Below are positions 45,018 through 54,574 of a stretch of DNA of 63,734 bases, piece by piece. This DNA comes from Methylococcaceae bacterium. GTDB lineage: Bacteria > Pseudomonadota > Gammaproteobacteria > Methylococcales > Methylomonadaceae. The position numbers and the translations under genes were made by a program. Every line of letters begins with the position of its first letter. The stretch's first letter is position 1. The stretch lies in the NCBI GenBank assembly GCA_024636875.1, contig JAGXGJ010000083.1, forward strand, positions 1 to 63,734, written 5' to 3'. The notes under the pieces were generated by a model. That model was not told where the DNA came from, did no database searches, and saw nothing but the letters and a program-made list of their open reading frames with translations.

Positions 45018-46370
45018 ATGAATTTATCGGCAACACCTGCTCAACGCACAATACTGACTGTTACCCAGTTGAACCGCGCAACCAGCCAATTACTCAGCGA
45101 ACATTTCCTGAGTGTGCTGGTTGAAGGTGAAATTTCCAACCTGAGCATGCCTTCTTCAGGTCATCTTTATTTTTCTCTGAAAGACGCTAATGCCCAGGTA
45201 CGCTGTGCAATGTTTCGGACTCAGCAACGCAGACTGGCATTTAAACCGGAAAATGGCAAACAGGTCGTCGTTAAAGCTCAGGTCAGTCTGTACGAACCCA
45301 GGGGTGATTTCCAGCTTATAGCCGAGCATATTGAAGAAGCGGGAGACGGCGCTTTACGAAGAGCGTTTGAAGCGCTAAAGCTGAAACTGTCGGGAGAAGG
45401 TCTGTTCGATACGGCAAACAAACAAAGCCTCCCTGCCCTGCCCAAAAAAATCGGCGTCATCACGTCACCATCAGGCGCAGCTATCAGGGATATACTCTCT
45501 GTATTACGAAGACGTTTTTCAGCTGTGCCGGTTATCATTTATCCGGTTGCTGTCCAGGGAGACAACGCAAAATATGAAATCGCCAGGGCCATAGCCCTGG
45601 CCAATGAACAAAAACAATGCGATGTCATTATTTTGGGCCGGGGCGGCGGGTCGCTGGAAGATCTCTGGGCTTTCAATGAGGAAATGGTGGCCCGCGCCAT
45701 ATTTGCCAGTACAATCCCGGTAATTTCAGCGGTAGGCCACGAAACAGATGTGACCATCGCAGACTTTGTCGCCGATTTACGCGCCGCAACGCCCTCAGCA
45801 GCCGCTGAACATGCTACCCCGGATCAACAGGAATGGTTATCCCGATTCATTAATCTGGAAGCCCGATTGCAACAACACCTGCAACGCAAGTTAAGCCAAA
45901 TGCAGCAGTCATTAGCCTGGTTAAGTAAACGTTTGCAACAGCAACATCCCGGTCAGAAACTGGCAAGAAATGCGCAGCGCATGGATGAACTTGAAGCAAG
46001 ACTCAATCAGGCTATGCAGACGAGATTCCGGCACAATAAAGGCCGTCTTGAAGCAATAAGGGCTAAATTATGGCAACACAATCCTGCCGTAAAAATAACC
46101 CACTACAAACAACGGCAAGAGTATTTGAACCAACGTCTGATGACGGCAACCCGGCACCAACTGCAACAGCTCAATCAGCGCCTGCTAAATTTCAGCCAGA
46201 CATTGCATGCTGTCAGTCCGTTAGCAACGCTAGACCGGGGATATGCACTGGTGATCCAGCCGTCATCCGGACAAATCATCCGCTCTACAGTACAACTAAA
46301 GCCAGGTGATATGGTTAAAACACGTCTTGCCGAAGGTCACTTTACCAGTCAAATTAAAGATATTGAATAA
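45018..46370 (+). CDS. xseA: Exodeoxyribonuclease VII large subunit
   Basis: About 450 residues from the ATG at 45018 (NLSATPAQRTILTVTQLN). An N-terminal OB-fold (about 20-110, VEGEISNLSMPSSGHLYFSL) precedes the catalytic core: PKKIGVITSPSGAAIRDIL (about 145), VIILGRGGGSLEDLWAFNEE (about 200) and SAVGHETDVTIADFVADLRA (about 250). A long Gln-rich coiled coil (about 280-400) follows. It degrades single-stranded DNA in both directions with XseB, which is not in the window. A hairpin terminator follows the stop. Confidence 0.97.
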   Translation: MNLSATPAQRTILTVTQLNRATSQLLSEHFLSVLVEGEISNLSMPSSGHLYFSLKDANAQVRCAMFRTQQRRLAFKPENGKQVVVKAQVSLYEPRGDFQLIAEHIEEAGDGALRRAFEALKLKLSGEGLFDTANKQSLPALPKKIGVITSPSGAAIRDILSVLRRRFSAVPVIIYPVAVQGDNAKYEIARAIALANEQKQCDVIILGRGGGSLEDLWAFNEEMVARAIFASTIPVISAVGHETDVTIADFVADLRAATPSAAAEHATPDQQEWLSRFINLEARLQQHLQRKLSQMQQSLAWLSKRLQQQHPGQKLARNAQRMDELEARLNQAMQTRFRHNKGRLEAIRAKLWQHNPAVKITHYKQRQEYLNQRLMTATRHQLQQLNQRLLNFSQTLHAVSPLATLDRGYALVIQPSSGQIIRSTVQLKPGDMVKTRLAEGHFTSQIKDIE

Positions 46371-46381
46371 GGGCTAAAGTA

Positions 46382-46445
46382 GCCACAGATGCTCAGATTA
46401 TAAATAAATTTTAATCTGTGCATCTGTGGCGCTTTATTTTTTGCG
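46382..46445. terminator. Rho-independent terminator between xseA and thpR
   Basis: GCCACAGATGCTCAGATTA pairs with TAATCTGTGCATCTGTGGC, giving a long hairpin, followed by a T-rich stretch (GCTTTATTTTTT). It ends xseA and, being symmetric, may also serve the convergent thpR gene. Confidence 0.8.
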
Positions 46446-46451
46446 AGTTAC

Positions 46452-46982
46452 CTACCCTGTTGTGTTGATAAAAGGCCATTGCTGTCTCACCTTGTAACAA
46501 ACGCCGTCCGGTTCACTGCACGATTCAACCAGACAAAATGATCCGGCGCGCCAAACTATCGGTTCAAAGCTTAGTTCCGGCAAATACCGGGCATGTCTGG
46601 CCAGGGTAATATGAGGCTTATAAGGCCGGGTATCGGTTTGCAAACCGCAGCCTGCAGCTTCCACAGTCAACGCGCTTACCAACATCTCCACCTCATCGGG
46701 CGTGTGCGAACAGCTAAGACATAAGACCCTGGGTCTGCTCCAATAACTCAACCTGTCAAACGTCAAGACAAAGGGTTGGGCAGAAATACCAGCGGCGCTG
46801 TGTCTGATTAATAATTCAGAGGCTGCATCAACATGGCCAAGAAACACCAGCGTTACATGAACGTTTTGCGGTTGCACAGGCCTGAATCCTTTAGCCTCGA
46901 TTGATTGACTCAAGCGCACCAGTTCCAGACGGGTTTGATCGTCAGGCCATAATGCAAAAAATAATCTTGAAGAATCAGCCAC
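46452..46982 (-). CDS. thpR: RNA 2',3'-cyclic phosphodiesterase ThpR
   Basis: A 176-residue 2H phosphoesterase with the two catalytic HxTx motifs HVTLVFLGH (about 44) and HITLARHAR (about 123). The start RLFFALWPDDQTRLELVRLS is typical of the LigT/ThpR family. It opens 2',3'-cyclic phosphates on RNA; ligase activity is seen only in vitro. trkH lies 36 bases upstream on the same strand. Confidence 0.94.
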   Translation of the reverse strand: MADSSRLFFALWPDDQTRLELVRLSQSIEAKGFRPVQPQNVHVTLVFLGHVDAASELLIRHSAAGISAQPFVLTFDRLSYWSRPRVLCLSCSHTPDEVEMLVSALTVEAAGCGLQTDTRPYKPHITLARHARYLPELSFEPIVWRAGSFCLVESCSEPDGVCYKVRQQWPFINTTG

Positions 46983-47018
46983 TGTTTAAACGGGAGAAAA
47001 ATACGATAAATCGCCTCT

Positions 47019-48476
47019 CTATTTTTTCCAGAATTCCGGCACAAACAAAATAACGATGGAGAATATTTGCACACGACCCAAAAGCATCGCAAAGGTGCAT
47101 ACGACTTTTTGAAAATCGCTTAGCCTGGCGTAATTGGTCGCAGGACCCACTTCATTCAAGCCGGGGCCTGCATTATTAAAGCAAGCGACGATGGCAGATA
47201 AAGCGCTGATAAAGTCCAGTCCGCTCAACAGCAATGCGAACACCAAAATAACGATGCAGATGAAGTACAGGAAAATGAATCCGGTCACCGAAGTGATAAT
47301 ATTACTACTGACTATCGTGTCGCCTATTTTCATTGGCTTGACGGCAAAAGGATGAATGAATTTAAACATCTCCAGGCGCGCCTGCTTTATCAGAATGATA
47401 GTTCGAATCATACGGACGCCGCCGCCCGTAGAACCGGAAGAGACGGAAAGGCAGCTCAGGAACAGCATCCACATCGGCACAAAAATAGGCCACTGATTGA
47501 AGTCCTGATTAGCATAGCCGCAGTCAGTGGCGATAGTGACTAAATTAAATGTTGCGTAGCGCAAGGCGGTAAAAAAATCGGGATACGTGCCTGCGTGCCA
47601 CAAGACCAATGCCGCTAAAACACAACTTCCCAGGACTAGCACGAGAAAAGCCCTGGCCTCTCTGTCATAAATATAAGGATTGAATGAATGCTTTCTTAGT
47701 GCAATGTAATGCGTGGCGAAATTGATGGCTGCCAGTAATTCGAAGATTGTCAGCACCATCTCGATAGATAGGGAACCGAAATAACCGATACTGTTGTCGT
47801 GCGTTGAAAATCCGCCCAGACTCATCGCAGAGAACGCATGGCAAAAAGCATCAAACCAATTCATACCGGCCAGGCGCAAGGCGATAATACACGCGACAGT
47901 AATACCCGCATAAACCAGCCACAACGCTTTGGCCGTTTGCGCGATGCGCGGCGGCAAGTCCGATTCCTTAACCGTCCCCGGCGATTCCGCCTTGTACAAC
48001 TGCATGCCGCCGACGCCCAAAATAGGCAAAATAGCTACCGCTAAAATAATGATGCCCATGCCCCCTATCCATTGCAATTCATGCCGCCAGAGGTTGATTG
48101 ACATCGGTAAATTGTCAAGACCGGTTAGTATCGTTGCGCCCGTTGTCGTAAGAGCGGAAGCGGCCTCGAAATAAGCGTCAATAAAGCTTAGTTCAGGCAT
48201 ATAAATCATCAGCGGAAGGGTACAAAACACCGGAGTTAACGACCAGGTAATCGCTACCAATAAAAAACCCGCTTGCCTCGATATCTTTTTGGGAATCCGC
48301 AACGTCGGAACAAACATCAAAGTGCCTAGCAGCAAGGTTATCAGAGTACTTTCGAAAAAAGCGGTAGTGGCGCCATCTTCGGCTATTTTTGATGTTATCA
48401 GGCAAGTGGTCATCAGGCCGCTAAAGCCCATGGTGACCAGGCCAAAGATATGGACAATAGTAAGAATGACATTCAT
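47019..48476 (-). CDS. trkH: Potassium uptake protein TrkH
   Basis: A 485-residue membrane protein of the TrkH/KtrB superfamily, with about ten helices and four P-loops. Visible pore segments include ALTTTGATILTGLDNLP (about 108), SAMSLGGFSTHDNSIGYF (about 217), ATDCGYANQDFNQWP (about 312) and CFNNAGPGLNEVGP (about 430). It imports potassium across the inner membrane with the TrkA regulator, whose gene lies 82 bases upstream on the same strand. Length is normal. Confidence 0.96.
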   Translation of the reverse strand: MNVILTIVHIFGLVTMGFSGLMTTCLITSKIAEDGATTAFFESTLITLLLGTLMFVPTLRIPKKISRQAGFLLVAITWSLTPVFCTLPLMIYMPELSFIDAYFEAASALTTTGATILTGLDNLPMSINLWRHELQWIGGMGIIILAVAILPILGVGGMQLYKAESPGTVKESDLPPRIAQTAKALWLVYAGITVACIIALRLAGMNWFDAFCHAFSAMSLGGFSTHDNSIGYFGSLSIEMVLTIFELLAAINFATHYIALRKHSFNPYIYDREARAFLVLVLGSCVLAALVLWHAGTYPDFFTALRYATFNLVTIATDCGYANQDFNQWPIFVPMWMLFLSCLSVSSGSTGGGVRMIRTIILIKQARLEMFKFIHPFAVKPMKIGDTIVSSNIITSVTGFIFLYFICIVILVFALLLSGLDFISALSAIVACFNNAGPGLNEVGPATNYARLSDFQKVVCTFAMLLGRVQIFSIVILFVPEFWKK

Positions 48477-48558
48477 GGAATCAGGTTCAAGTTACAAGGT
48501 ACAAAGTTGATGCGGGTGCGATATGAGCCTTGCACCTTAGGACTTGTACCTGGCTTTA

Positions 48559-49923
48559 TCAAATAGGTTGAAAGGTTTTTTCGATGTTGGTAACCAGTTT
48601 TTTATTCATTGCGAACATCACCACATGATCGTTTTCTTCAAACAAAGTGTCGTGGTGTATCGAAATGACCTGGCTGTCGCGTATCAATGCACCCATCACA
48701 ATACCTTCCGGAAAATCAATGGAATCCACCCTGCGGCCAACGACAGAATTAACGCCGTTGTTGTTGTGATGGGCAATAGCCTCGATGGCCTCGGCAGTGC
48801 CTCCGCAAAGTGAGCTGACTTGCACCACGTCACCGCGGCGTACATGTTTTAAAATACTGCCCAGCGTTTCCTGGTTAGGCAGCACGACGACATCAATGCC
48901 AGTACCAGGCAATAATTTAGTGTAGGAAACATGATTAAGCAGACAGATTGCTTTGCGCGCCCCCAGGTTTTTTGCCAAAGAAGCGGATATAATGTTGACA
49001 CCGTCGTTATTGGTAATCGCACAAAACAGGTCGGCGCTATCAATGGACTCATCCATTAACAGCGCTTCATCGGCGCAATCACCCAAAAGTACTACCGTAT
49101 TGCTAAGATCATTAGCGATTTTTTTTGCCCGCCTTGGCTCTTTTTCAATGACTTTTACCTGATGGTCATCTTCCAAGGCAAGTGCCAGGCGCTTACCGAC
49201 ATGTCCGCCGCCAGCAATGATAATACGCTTTAACGGGGCCTCTAATTTATTCAGTTCTTTCAGGACCCGCTGCACTTCTTTGCGTGGTGCCACCAAAAAC
49301 ACTTCATCGCCGGTTTCGATGCTTGCATCTCCGCTCACGCTCAGAGGCATACCCTGTCTGAAAATAGCAACAACGCGAGTTTTGCCACCGGACAGACGTT
49401 CTTTCAGGGTTTTAATTTTCCTGCCCGTTAACAAGCCGTCCCCTATCACTTTAACCGAAAACAGTCGCACCAGGCCGCCTGCGAAATCTGAAATATGCAA
49501 AACCCCCGGGAACTCAATCAAATTTCGTATAGACTGCATGACGATTTGTTCCGGACTGATAACAATATCGACTGGTATGCCATTCGGGCCAAATAGTTTT
49601 GGATTTTTCAGATAATCGATGGCTCGTACCCGTGCAATCGTTTTCGGACGACTATACAGCGCATTAATGATCGTACAAGCCAGCATGTTGGTCTCGTCGC
49701 GGTCGGTTACCGCTATTACCATGTCAGTGTCGTATACACCCGCCTGCTCCAAAACACTGGGATGGGCTGCGTTGCCGGTGACTGTGGCAATATCAAAACG
49801 TTCTTTTAAAGCATCAAGGAGTTCCTGCTTGAAATCAATAACGACAATATCGTTCTCTTCACTCGCAAAAGCCTCGGCAACCGCCGAACCGGTAACACCG
49901 GCTCCAAGAATAAGTATTTTCAT
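48559..49923 (-). CDS. trkA: Trk system potassium transporter subunit TrkA
   Basis: A 454-residue soluble protein from the ATG at 49923 (KILILGAGVTGSAVAEAFAS). Two RCK modules are seen: NAD-binding GAGVTGSAV (about 7) with VIDF, and GGGHVGKRLALALEDD (about 235). Each is followed by a TrkA_C domain (about 140-220 and 370-450, the latter with DFPEGIVMGALIRDSQVI). It gates TrkH in response to nucleotides. It forms a trkA-trkH unit. Confidence 0.96.
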   Translation of the reverse strand: MKILILGAGVTGSAVAEAFASEENDIVVIDFKQELLDALKERFDIATVTGNAAHPSVLEQAGVYDTDMVIAVTDRDETNMLACTIINALYSRPKTIARVRAIDYLKNPKLFGPNGIPVDIVISPEQIVMQSIRNLIEFPGVLHISDFAGGLVRLFSVKVIGDGLLTGRKIKTLKERLSGGKTRVVAIFRQGMPLSVSGDASIETGDEVFLVAPRKEVQRVLKELNKLEAPLKRIIIAGGGHVGKRLALALEDDHQVKVIEKEPRRAKKIANDLSNTVVLLGDCADEALLMDESIDSADLFCAITNNDGVNIISASLAKNLGARKAICLLNHVSYTKLLPGTGIDVVVLPNQETLGSILKHVRRGDVVQVSSLCGGTAEAIEAIAHHNNNGVNSVVGRRVDSIDFPEGIVMGALIRDSQVISIHHDTLFEENDHVVMFAMNKKLVTNIEKTFQPI

Positions 49924-50514
49924 AAACAATATACCGAATTAAACAGTAATGACACAGGTCGCCATGTTGACACGAAACCGGATATTTTACCTGAATAATA
50001 GTTATTTCACACTTTGCTAATGATCCAATCATACAGAGCAAAAAATATTCTGTTTATAATCAAACGACAATTGTCTGATATATAACAAAAAACATTTATA
50101 TCGAAGCGATTGAGTCAGTGAAAGCTTTCTTAAATAATCCTTAAAGAACAGTTTCACCACCGACAAACAAGCGATAGAAAAACGTAAGCGATCTTTCAAT
50201 GTGTTAAAAACCCAGCGTTTTCTCTAGCCACTCTGAAAGTGAGTTGATAAAACCCGGCAAATGCCATAATAATAAAATCAAAACAATGGCTTGAGCGTGG
50301 TTAAATTAGAAACAAATTTGTTTCCTATTGCCGCGAACTCAACCTCATGTTTATGCGAACAAAATTGCTCTATTTTCAGAACAAATCAACACGCTTTCAG
50401 AGTAGCTTGGCGTTTTCTATGGTTCTTTTTTAGAATAAATTGAATGCCTTGACAATTTCGACAATGAAATTCATCACAAATGCTTTTCGGTAGGCTACGG
50501 GGATAAAGCACTGT
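49924..50514. other. Intergenic region upstream of trkA
   Basis: About 590 AT-rich bases between the divergent trkA promoter side and the end of an unknown membrane protein gene. No RNA, repeat family or clear operator was recognised. Confidence 0.4.
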
Positions 50515-51018
50515 TTAAAAACAGCTGCCATAATTTAGCAGCAACTCCTCACACCCGAAAAAGATGCGCGGATAGTCCATGCGTATCAATAATTTCAAGC
50601 CATATTCAAAAAATACCCCGAGCGTCATCAAGCGGGAGCACGCCGCCCAAACACGTAGATGGGTGTTTGCTGAACATCGCCAGACAGCCGTCGTCCACCA
50701 GACACTCGGCAGCAATAACATCAAGTGCACATCATCCCAACTGGATACAGTCAACATTCCGGCTTTTGCCAGCGTATCTGCTGTATACAAACAGGCGTTC
50801 AGGATTAGAAAAAAAGGCCAGAACACCCATATTAACGGTATATTTCCATTCCATGCCGCAAACAGATAATTGTCTAACGATTGCTGCTGCAAATTTTCGC
50901 CACACAGAGGCGAACTTATAAAAAGAATAATAAACATGCCCATAAAAATAATCAGCAACTCAGCAGGACTTGCAAATTCAATATAGGTAAAAAATAATGG
51001 CAACGAGTAAATGAACAT
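50515..51018 (-). CDS. Hypothetical membrane protein, 167 residues
   Basis: Three or four hydrophobic segments are visible: MFIYSLPLFFTYIEFASPAE, then LLIIFMGMFIILFISSPL, IPLIWVFWPFFLILNACLY (about 58) and MTLGVFFEYGLKLLI (about 130). It is rich in Trp and aromatic residues. No family was recognised and no operon partner is close. The composition fits a real inner-membrane protein, but it is unsupported by any known domain. Confidence 0.55.
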   Translation of the reverse strand: MFIYSLPLFFTYIEFASPAELLIIFMGMFIILFISSPLCGENLQQQSLDNYLFAAWNGNIPLIWVFWPFFLILNACLYTADTLAKAGMLTVSSWDDVHLMLLLPSVWWTTAVWRCSANTHLRVWAACSRLMTLGVFFEYGLKLLIRMDYPRIFFGCEELLLNYGSCF

Positions 51019-51155
51019 GTGTGAGTGTTTATTGAAAAACGTAACTGATCAGCTTAGCTGATTTTTTTAGAGACAAGGCCCCGATTGGCGGTTTAATCAG
51101 GCCAGCTGAAAATTGGGCAAATTTCTCAGGACTTGATTCAAATGGATTATCAAGA

Positions 51156-52466
51156 TCAGCTTGACAAACGCTGCTGCCATTCAGCGATTTTTACTTTTAA
51201 ATCATCAATATTGATCGTGGTAAGCTGGCGTTGTTTTAACAAGCGCTTGCCCGCCACCCAAACATCGGTGACTTGCTGCCGGCTGGCTGCATACACGATT
51301 TGCGAAACAGGACAATATAACGGTTGGGTTTCCAGAGGCGCCAGATCAATTGCAATAACATCGGCAGCCTTGCCAATACTCAAAGACCCACAAAAGGAAT
51401 CAAGCCCCAGTGCTCTGGCGCCATTTATCGTAGCCATGCGTAAGGCCGTCATGGCCGGAATGGCGCTGGCATCACCGGCAACGGCTTTGCCCAGCAGCGC
51501 CGCTGTGCGCATTTCTCCGAACATATCCAGATCATTATTACTGGCCGCACCATCCGTACCCAAAGCAACATTGATGCCCGCCGCCAGACATTTGGCGACA
51601 GGGCAAAAGCCGCTGGCCAGTTTCAGGTTGGATTCCGGGCAATGCACAATATGAGCGCCCGACTCCGCAAACAGGCTAATTTCATCATCGCTTAACTGGG
51701 TCATGTGTACAGCTATTAATAACGGATTGAGCAGGCCCAGTTCGTGCAATCTTTGCAATGGCCGTTGTCCGGTTAGCGCTTGTGACTGTTCGATTTCGTG
51801 CAAGGTTTCATGAACATGGATATGTATAGGCAATTCCAGTTCATCGGCCAGTATTCTGATTTTTTGCAAGGATTCGTCAGAGACTGTGTAGGGGGCATGG
51901 GGCGCAAAAGCTGTAGAACACAGATCCGAATGACGCAATTGGTCATGCAGGGCCAGACCTTTTGCAATATATTCAGCACCGTTTTGCGCCCAAACCGATG
52001 GAAAATCAATGACAATCAAACCAACACTGGCGCGTATGCCATGCTGTACAGCCTGCTGGCTGATGATATCAGGAAAAAAATACATGTCATTGAAACAGGT
52101 CGTCCCGCCCCGAATCATCTCGGCAATCGCCAGGTCCGTGCCGTCTTTGACAAACGCCTCACCCATCCATTTTTGTTCCAGCGGCCAGATATGATTTTGC
52201 AGCCAGTCCATCAGCGGCAAATCATCGGCAATTCCCCGCATTAAAGTCATGGCGGCATGGGTATGGCAGTTAATTAAACCGGGCAGCAAGGCATGATTTT
52301 CCAGGTTTTCGGTGATCATCCCCTGATATTTTTGTTTGGCAAGGCCGGTAGGCAATAAATCAATAATTCTGCCATCTTCAATTGCCAGTGAATAGTGTTC
52401 ATAGGTTACGGATTCCGGTTCAACAGGTATAATCCAGCGAGCGTGAATGAGGTTATCGACTATCAT
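51156..52466 (-). CDS. mtaD: 5-methylthioadenosine/S-adenosylhomocysteine deaminase
   Basis: About 436 residues from the ATG at 52466, behind an AGGAAC site; the open frame runs further upstream only because it reads through a MITE. Metal motifs are INCHTHAAMTLMRGIADDLP (HxH, about 66), HVHETLHEIEQSQ (about 220), AVHMTQL (about 252) and LGTDGAASNNDLDMFGE (Asp, about 298). This is the TRZ/ATZ amidohydrolase branch that deaminates MTA and SAH. It is divergent from mtnA, which fits a deaminase-first methionine-salvage or MTA-disposal role. Confidence 0.88.
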   Translation of the reverse strand: MIVDNLIHARWIIPVEPESVTYEHYSLAIEDGRIIDLLPTGLAKQKYQGMITENLENHALLPGLINCHTHAAMTLMRGIADDLPLMDWLQNHIWPLEQKWMGEAFVKDGTDLAIAEMIRGGTTCFNDMYFFPDIISQQAVQHGIRASVGLIVIDFPSVWAQNGAEYIAKGLALHDQLRHSDLCSTAFAPHAPYTVSDESLQKIRILADELELPIHIHVHETLHEIEQSQALTGQRPLQRLHELGLLNPLLIAVHMTQLSDDEISLFAESGAHIVHCPESNLKLASGFCPVAKCLAAGINVALGTDGAASNNDLDMFGEMRTAALLGKAVAGDASAIPAMTALRMATINGARALGLDSFCGSLSIGKAADVIAIDLAPLETQPLYCPVSQIVYAASRQQVTDVWVAGKRLLKQRQLTTINIDDLKVKIAEWQQRLSS

Positions 52467-52521
52467 AAGTTGTTCCTGTTTTTTAGGGTCCGCTTCAATT
52501 GCCCGAGAGTTTTTTAAATGA

Positions 52522-52626
52522 TATAGGAGCCAAAGTTGGTAAAGCGACCTTTGTAATACCCTCACCCTAACCCTCTCCCAAAGGGAGAGGGGACTTTGTG
52601 TCGCTTTACCAACGTCGGACTCTATA
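52522..52626. mobile_element. 105-bp TA-flanked MITE, copy 3
   Basis: Identical to copies 1 and 2 but inverted. It sits in the 212-base divergent region between mtaD and mtnA, 55 bases before the mtaD start and 52 before the mtnA start. It therefore occupies the likely promoter zone of both genes. Confidence 0.92.
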
Positions 52627-52678
52627 CTAATGCCAAGTATTGGAATTATAACTTTTTACCTTTTATTTTTAATAAAAA

Positions 52679-53722
52679 ATGACAAGACCAAATAACAACA
52701 CTGTGCAAGCCCTGCAATGGACAGGCAACACTTTAAAGGTGCTGGATCAGCGGCAATTGCCTGAAGCCATTGTATATAACGCCTATAGCGATGCGGCAGG
52801 GGTGACCGAGGCCATAGCAACTATGCGTGTGCGCGGTGCACCTGCTATCGGTATTGCCGCAGCATACGGCGTAGTCCTTTCTGTCATCAAACATCATGCA
52901 GAAGCTCCGGCACACTGGCGGCAAAAAGTAGCCGCCGATATTGAAATGCTGGCAACATCCAGACCGACCGCGGTCAATCTGTTTTGGGCCCTGGAGCAAA
53001 TGAAAGCTGTACTCAATCAGCCTCAGGCAAATCCGCTGGAGGCAATATTAGCATGTGCTGAAAAAATTCATGCTGATGATATCGCCGCCAATTATAAAAT
53101 GGGCGAACTGGGCGCTGAACTTTTAGCTGGCGCCAAAGGCGTAATGACCCACTGTAATACCGGCGCTTTAGCCACTGGTGGTTATGGTACGGCCCTCGGC
53201 GTTATTCGAAGCGCTTACCGAAGGCAGCCAATAAAAGTCTATGCCGGAGAAACCCGCCCCTGGCTACAGGGTGCGAGATTAACTGTCTGGGAACTGGCGC
53301 AGGACAGTATTCCAGTGACGTTAATTGCCGATTCAGCAGCGGCATGGTTGATGAAATCTGGTGCTATCGATTGGGTAATCGTAGGCGCAGACCGCATTGC
53401 CGCCAATGGTGATACCGCCAATAAAATAGGCACTTATTCTTTAGCCGTGCTGGCTAAACAGCATGGGATCAAGTTCATGGTCGTAGCCCCCACGACAACA
53501 ATAGACTGGGAAATAAAAAATGGCGGTCAGGTGGAAATTGAGCAACGCCATCAGAATGAATTATTGCCCGCCTGTTACCTTAAAGAGGGTTCATTAGTCA
53601 GCGCCTGGAATCCGGTATTTGACGTAACCCCGGTTGAACTGATTGCAGCGCTTGTGACCGAGCGTGGTGTAGTATTAAAACCAGATGTACAAGGCATTAG
53701 AGGTTTAAAAGATGTTATTTGA
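52679..53722 (+). CDS. mtnA: S-methyl-5-thioribose-1-phosphate isomerase MtnA
   Basis: A 347-residue protein. Motifs are MRVRGAPAIGIAAAYGVVLS (about 50), THCNTGALATGGYGTALGVI (catalytic Cys, about 160), YAGETRPWLQGARLT (about 192) and DWVIVGADRIAANGDTANKI (catalytic Asp, about 235), then GTYSLAVLAK. It isomerises methylthioribose-1-phosphate to methylthioribulose-1-phosphate. It overlaps the following EI24-domain gene by 11 bases. No ribosome site is clear upstream of the ATG. Confidence 0.96.
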   Translation: MTRPNNNTVQALQWTGNTLKVLDQRQLPEAIVYNAYSDAAGVTEAIATMRVRGAPAIGIAAAYGVVLSVIKHHAEAPAHWRQKVAADIEMLATSRPTAVNLFWALEQMKAVLNQPQANPLEAILACAEKIHADDIAANYKMGELGAELLAGAKGVMTHCNTGALATGGYGTALGVIRSAYRRQPIKVYAGETRPWLQGARLTVWELAQDSIPVTLIADSAAAWLMKSGAIDWVIVGADRIAANGDTANKIGTYSLAVLAKQHGIKFMVVAPTTTIDWEIKNGGQVEIEQRHQNELLPACYLKEGSLVSAWNPVFDVTPVELIAALVTERGVVLKPDVQGIRGLKDVI

Positions 53723-54443
53723 CAAAAAAGGCAATAACCCGGTTCTAGCAGTCGGTTATCTGTTTAAAGGTATGAAATTGCTGGCCAGCGCCGAATTGCG
53801 CAAATTCTTAGTGATTCCGGTTTTAATCAATATAGTGTTATATGGCGCAGCCTTAACGCTGGGTTACTACTATATGGCCGATTTGATCAATCATTTTATC
53901 CCCGGTTGGCTGCAATGGTTAAGCTGGATATTGTGGCCATTATTTTTTATCAGTTTTTTTATCGCCGGTTTTTTTACCTTTACTGTTTTGGCTAATCTGC
54001 TTGCCTCCCCTTTTTACGGCAAGTTATCTGCGAAAACCTTGGCAATCATTACCGGACAAACCAGCGCAAATGCTGAACCGCCATTGACTAAAGTTATGTT
54101 TGCAGAATTAAAGCGCGCCGGGTATTTGGCGGCCAGGGCCCTGCCGTTGCTGCTATTGTCCATTATTCCCGGCATCAACGTGATTGCACCTTTTCTATGG
54201 GCGCTATTTGGCGCCTGGGGCATGGCGCTGGAATACATGGCCTATCCACTGGAAAATGCAGGCGTATTGTTCACTGAACAGAAACAACTGCTTAAAAGTG
54301 TGCGTCTGGGTGCATTAAGCTTTGGCGGAGTCGCGGTCATGGGCTTGACTATTCCGGTATTGAATCTAATCGTGGCGCCCGCTGCTGTTATTGGTGCTAC
54401 GATCTATCTTAATGAGGTTAAAAAGGCAAATGATCCAGGGTAA
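53712..54443 (+). CDS. EI24/CysZ-domain membrane protein
   Basis: A 243-residue protein with about five membrane segments. YLFKGMKLLASAELRKFLVI near the start and LLASPFYGKLSAKTLAII (about 95) are marks of the EI24/CysZ family; a hydrophobic LLLLSIIPGINVIAPFLWAL (about 147) and the final LGALSFGGVAVMGLTIPVLN follow. CysZ imports sulfate in E. coli, but many family members have other or unknown roles. Its overlap with mtnA suggests coupled expression; a link to sulfur salvage is only inferred. Confidence 0.82.
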   Translation: MLFDKKGNNPVLAVGYLFKGMKLLASAELRKFLVIPVLINIVLYGAALTLGYYYMADLINHFIPGWLQWLSWILWPLFFISFFIAGFFTFTVLANLLASPFYGKLSAKTLAIITGQTSANAEPPLTKVMFAELKRAGYLAARALPLLLLSIIPGINVIAPFLWALFGAWGMALEYMAYPLENAGVLFTEQKQLLKSVRLGALSFGGVAVMGLTIPVLNLIVAPAAVIGATIYLNEVKKANDPG

Positions 54444-54574
54444 AAATGTTTTACCTTGGAGTGGGCTATTTTCGGTGCTGTGAATGATTAGCTCTTGATT
54501 TAAGAATTTTTCCGCTCGCCCTGAGCTTTTCTGCTTAACCTTTTGCGTCCCCTGTCAAGTTGAAAGCCGACTTT

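Noticed and set aside
52467-52565. N-terminal extension of the mtaD frame
   Set aside because: It is encoded partly by MITE copy 3 and has no similarity to the enzyme; the ATG at 52466 has a ribosome site.
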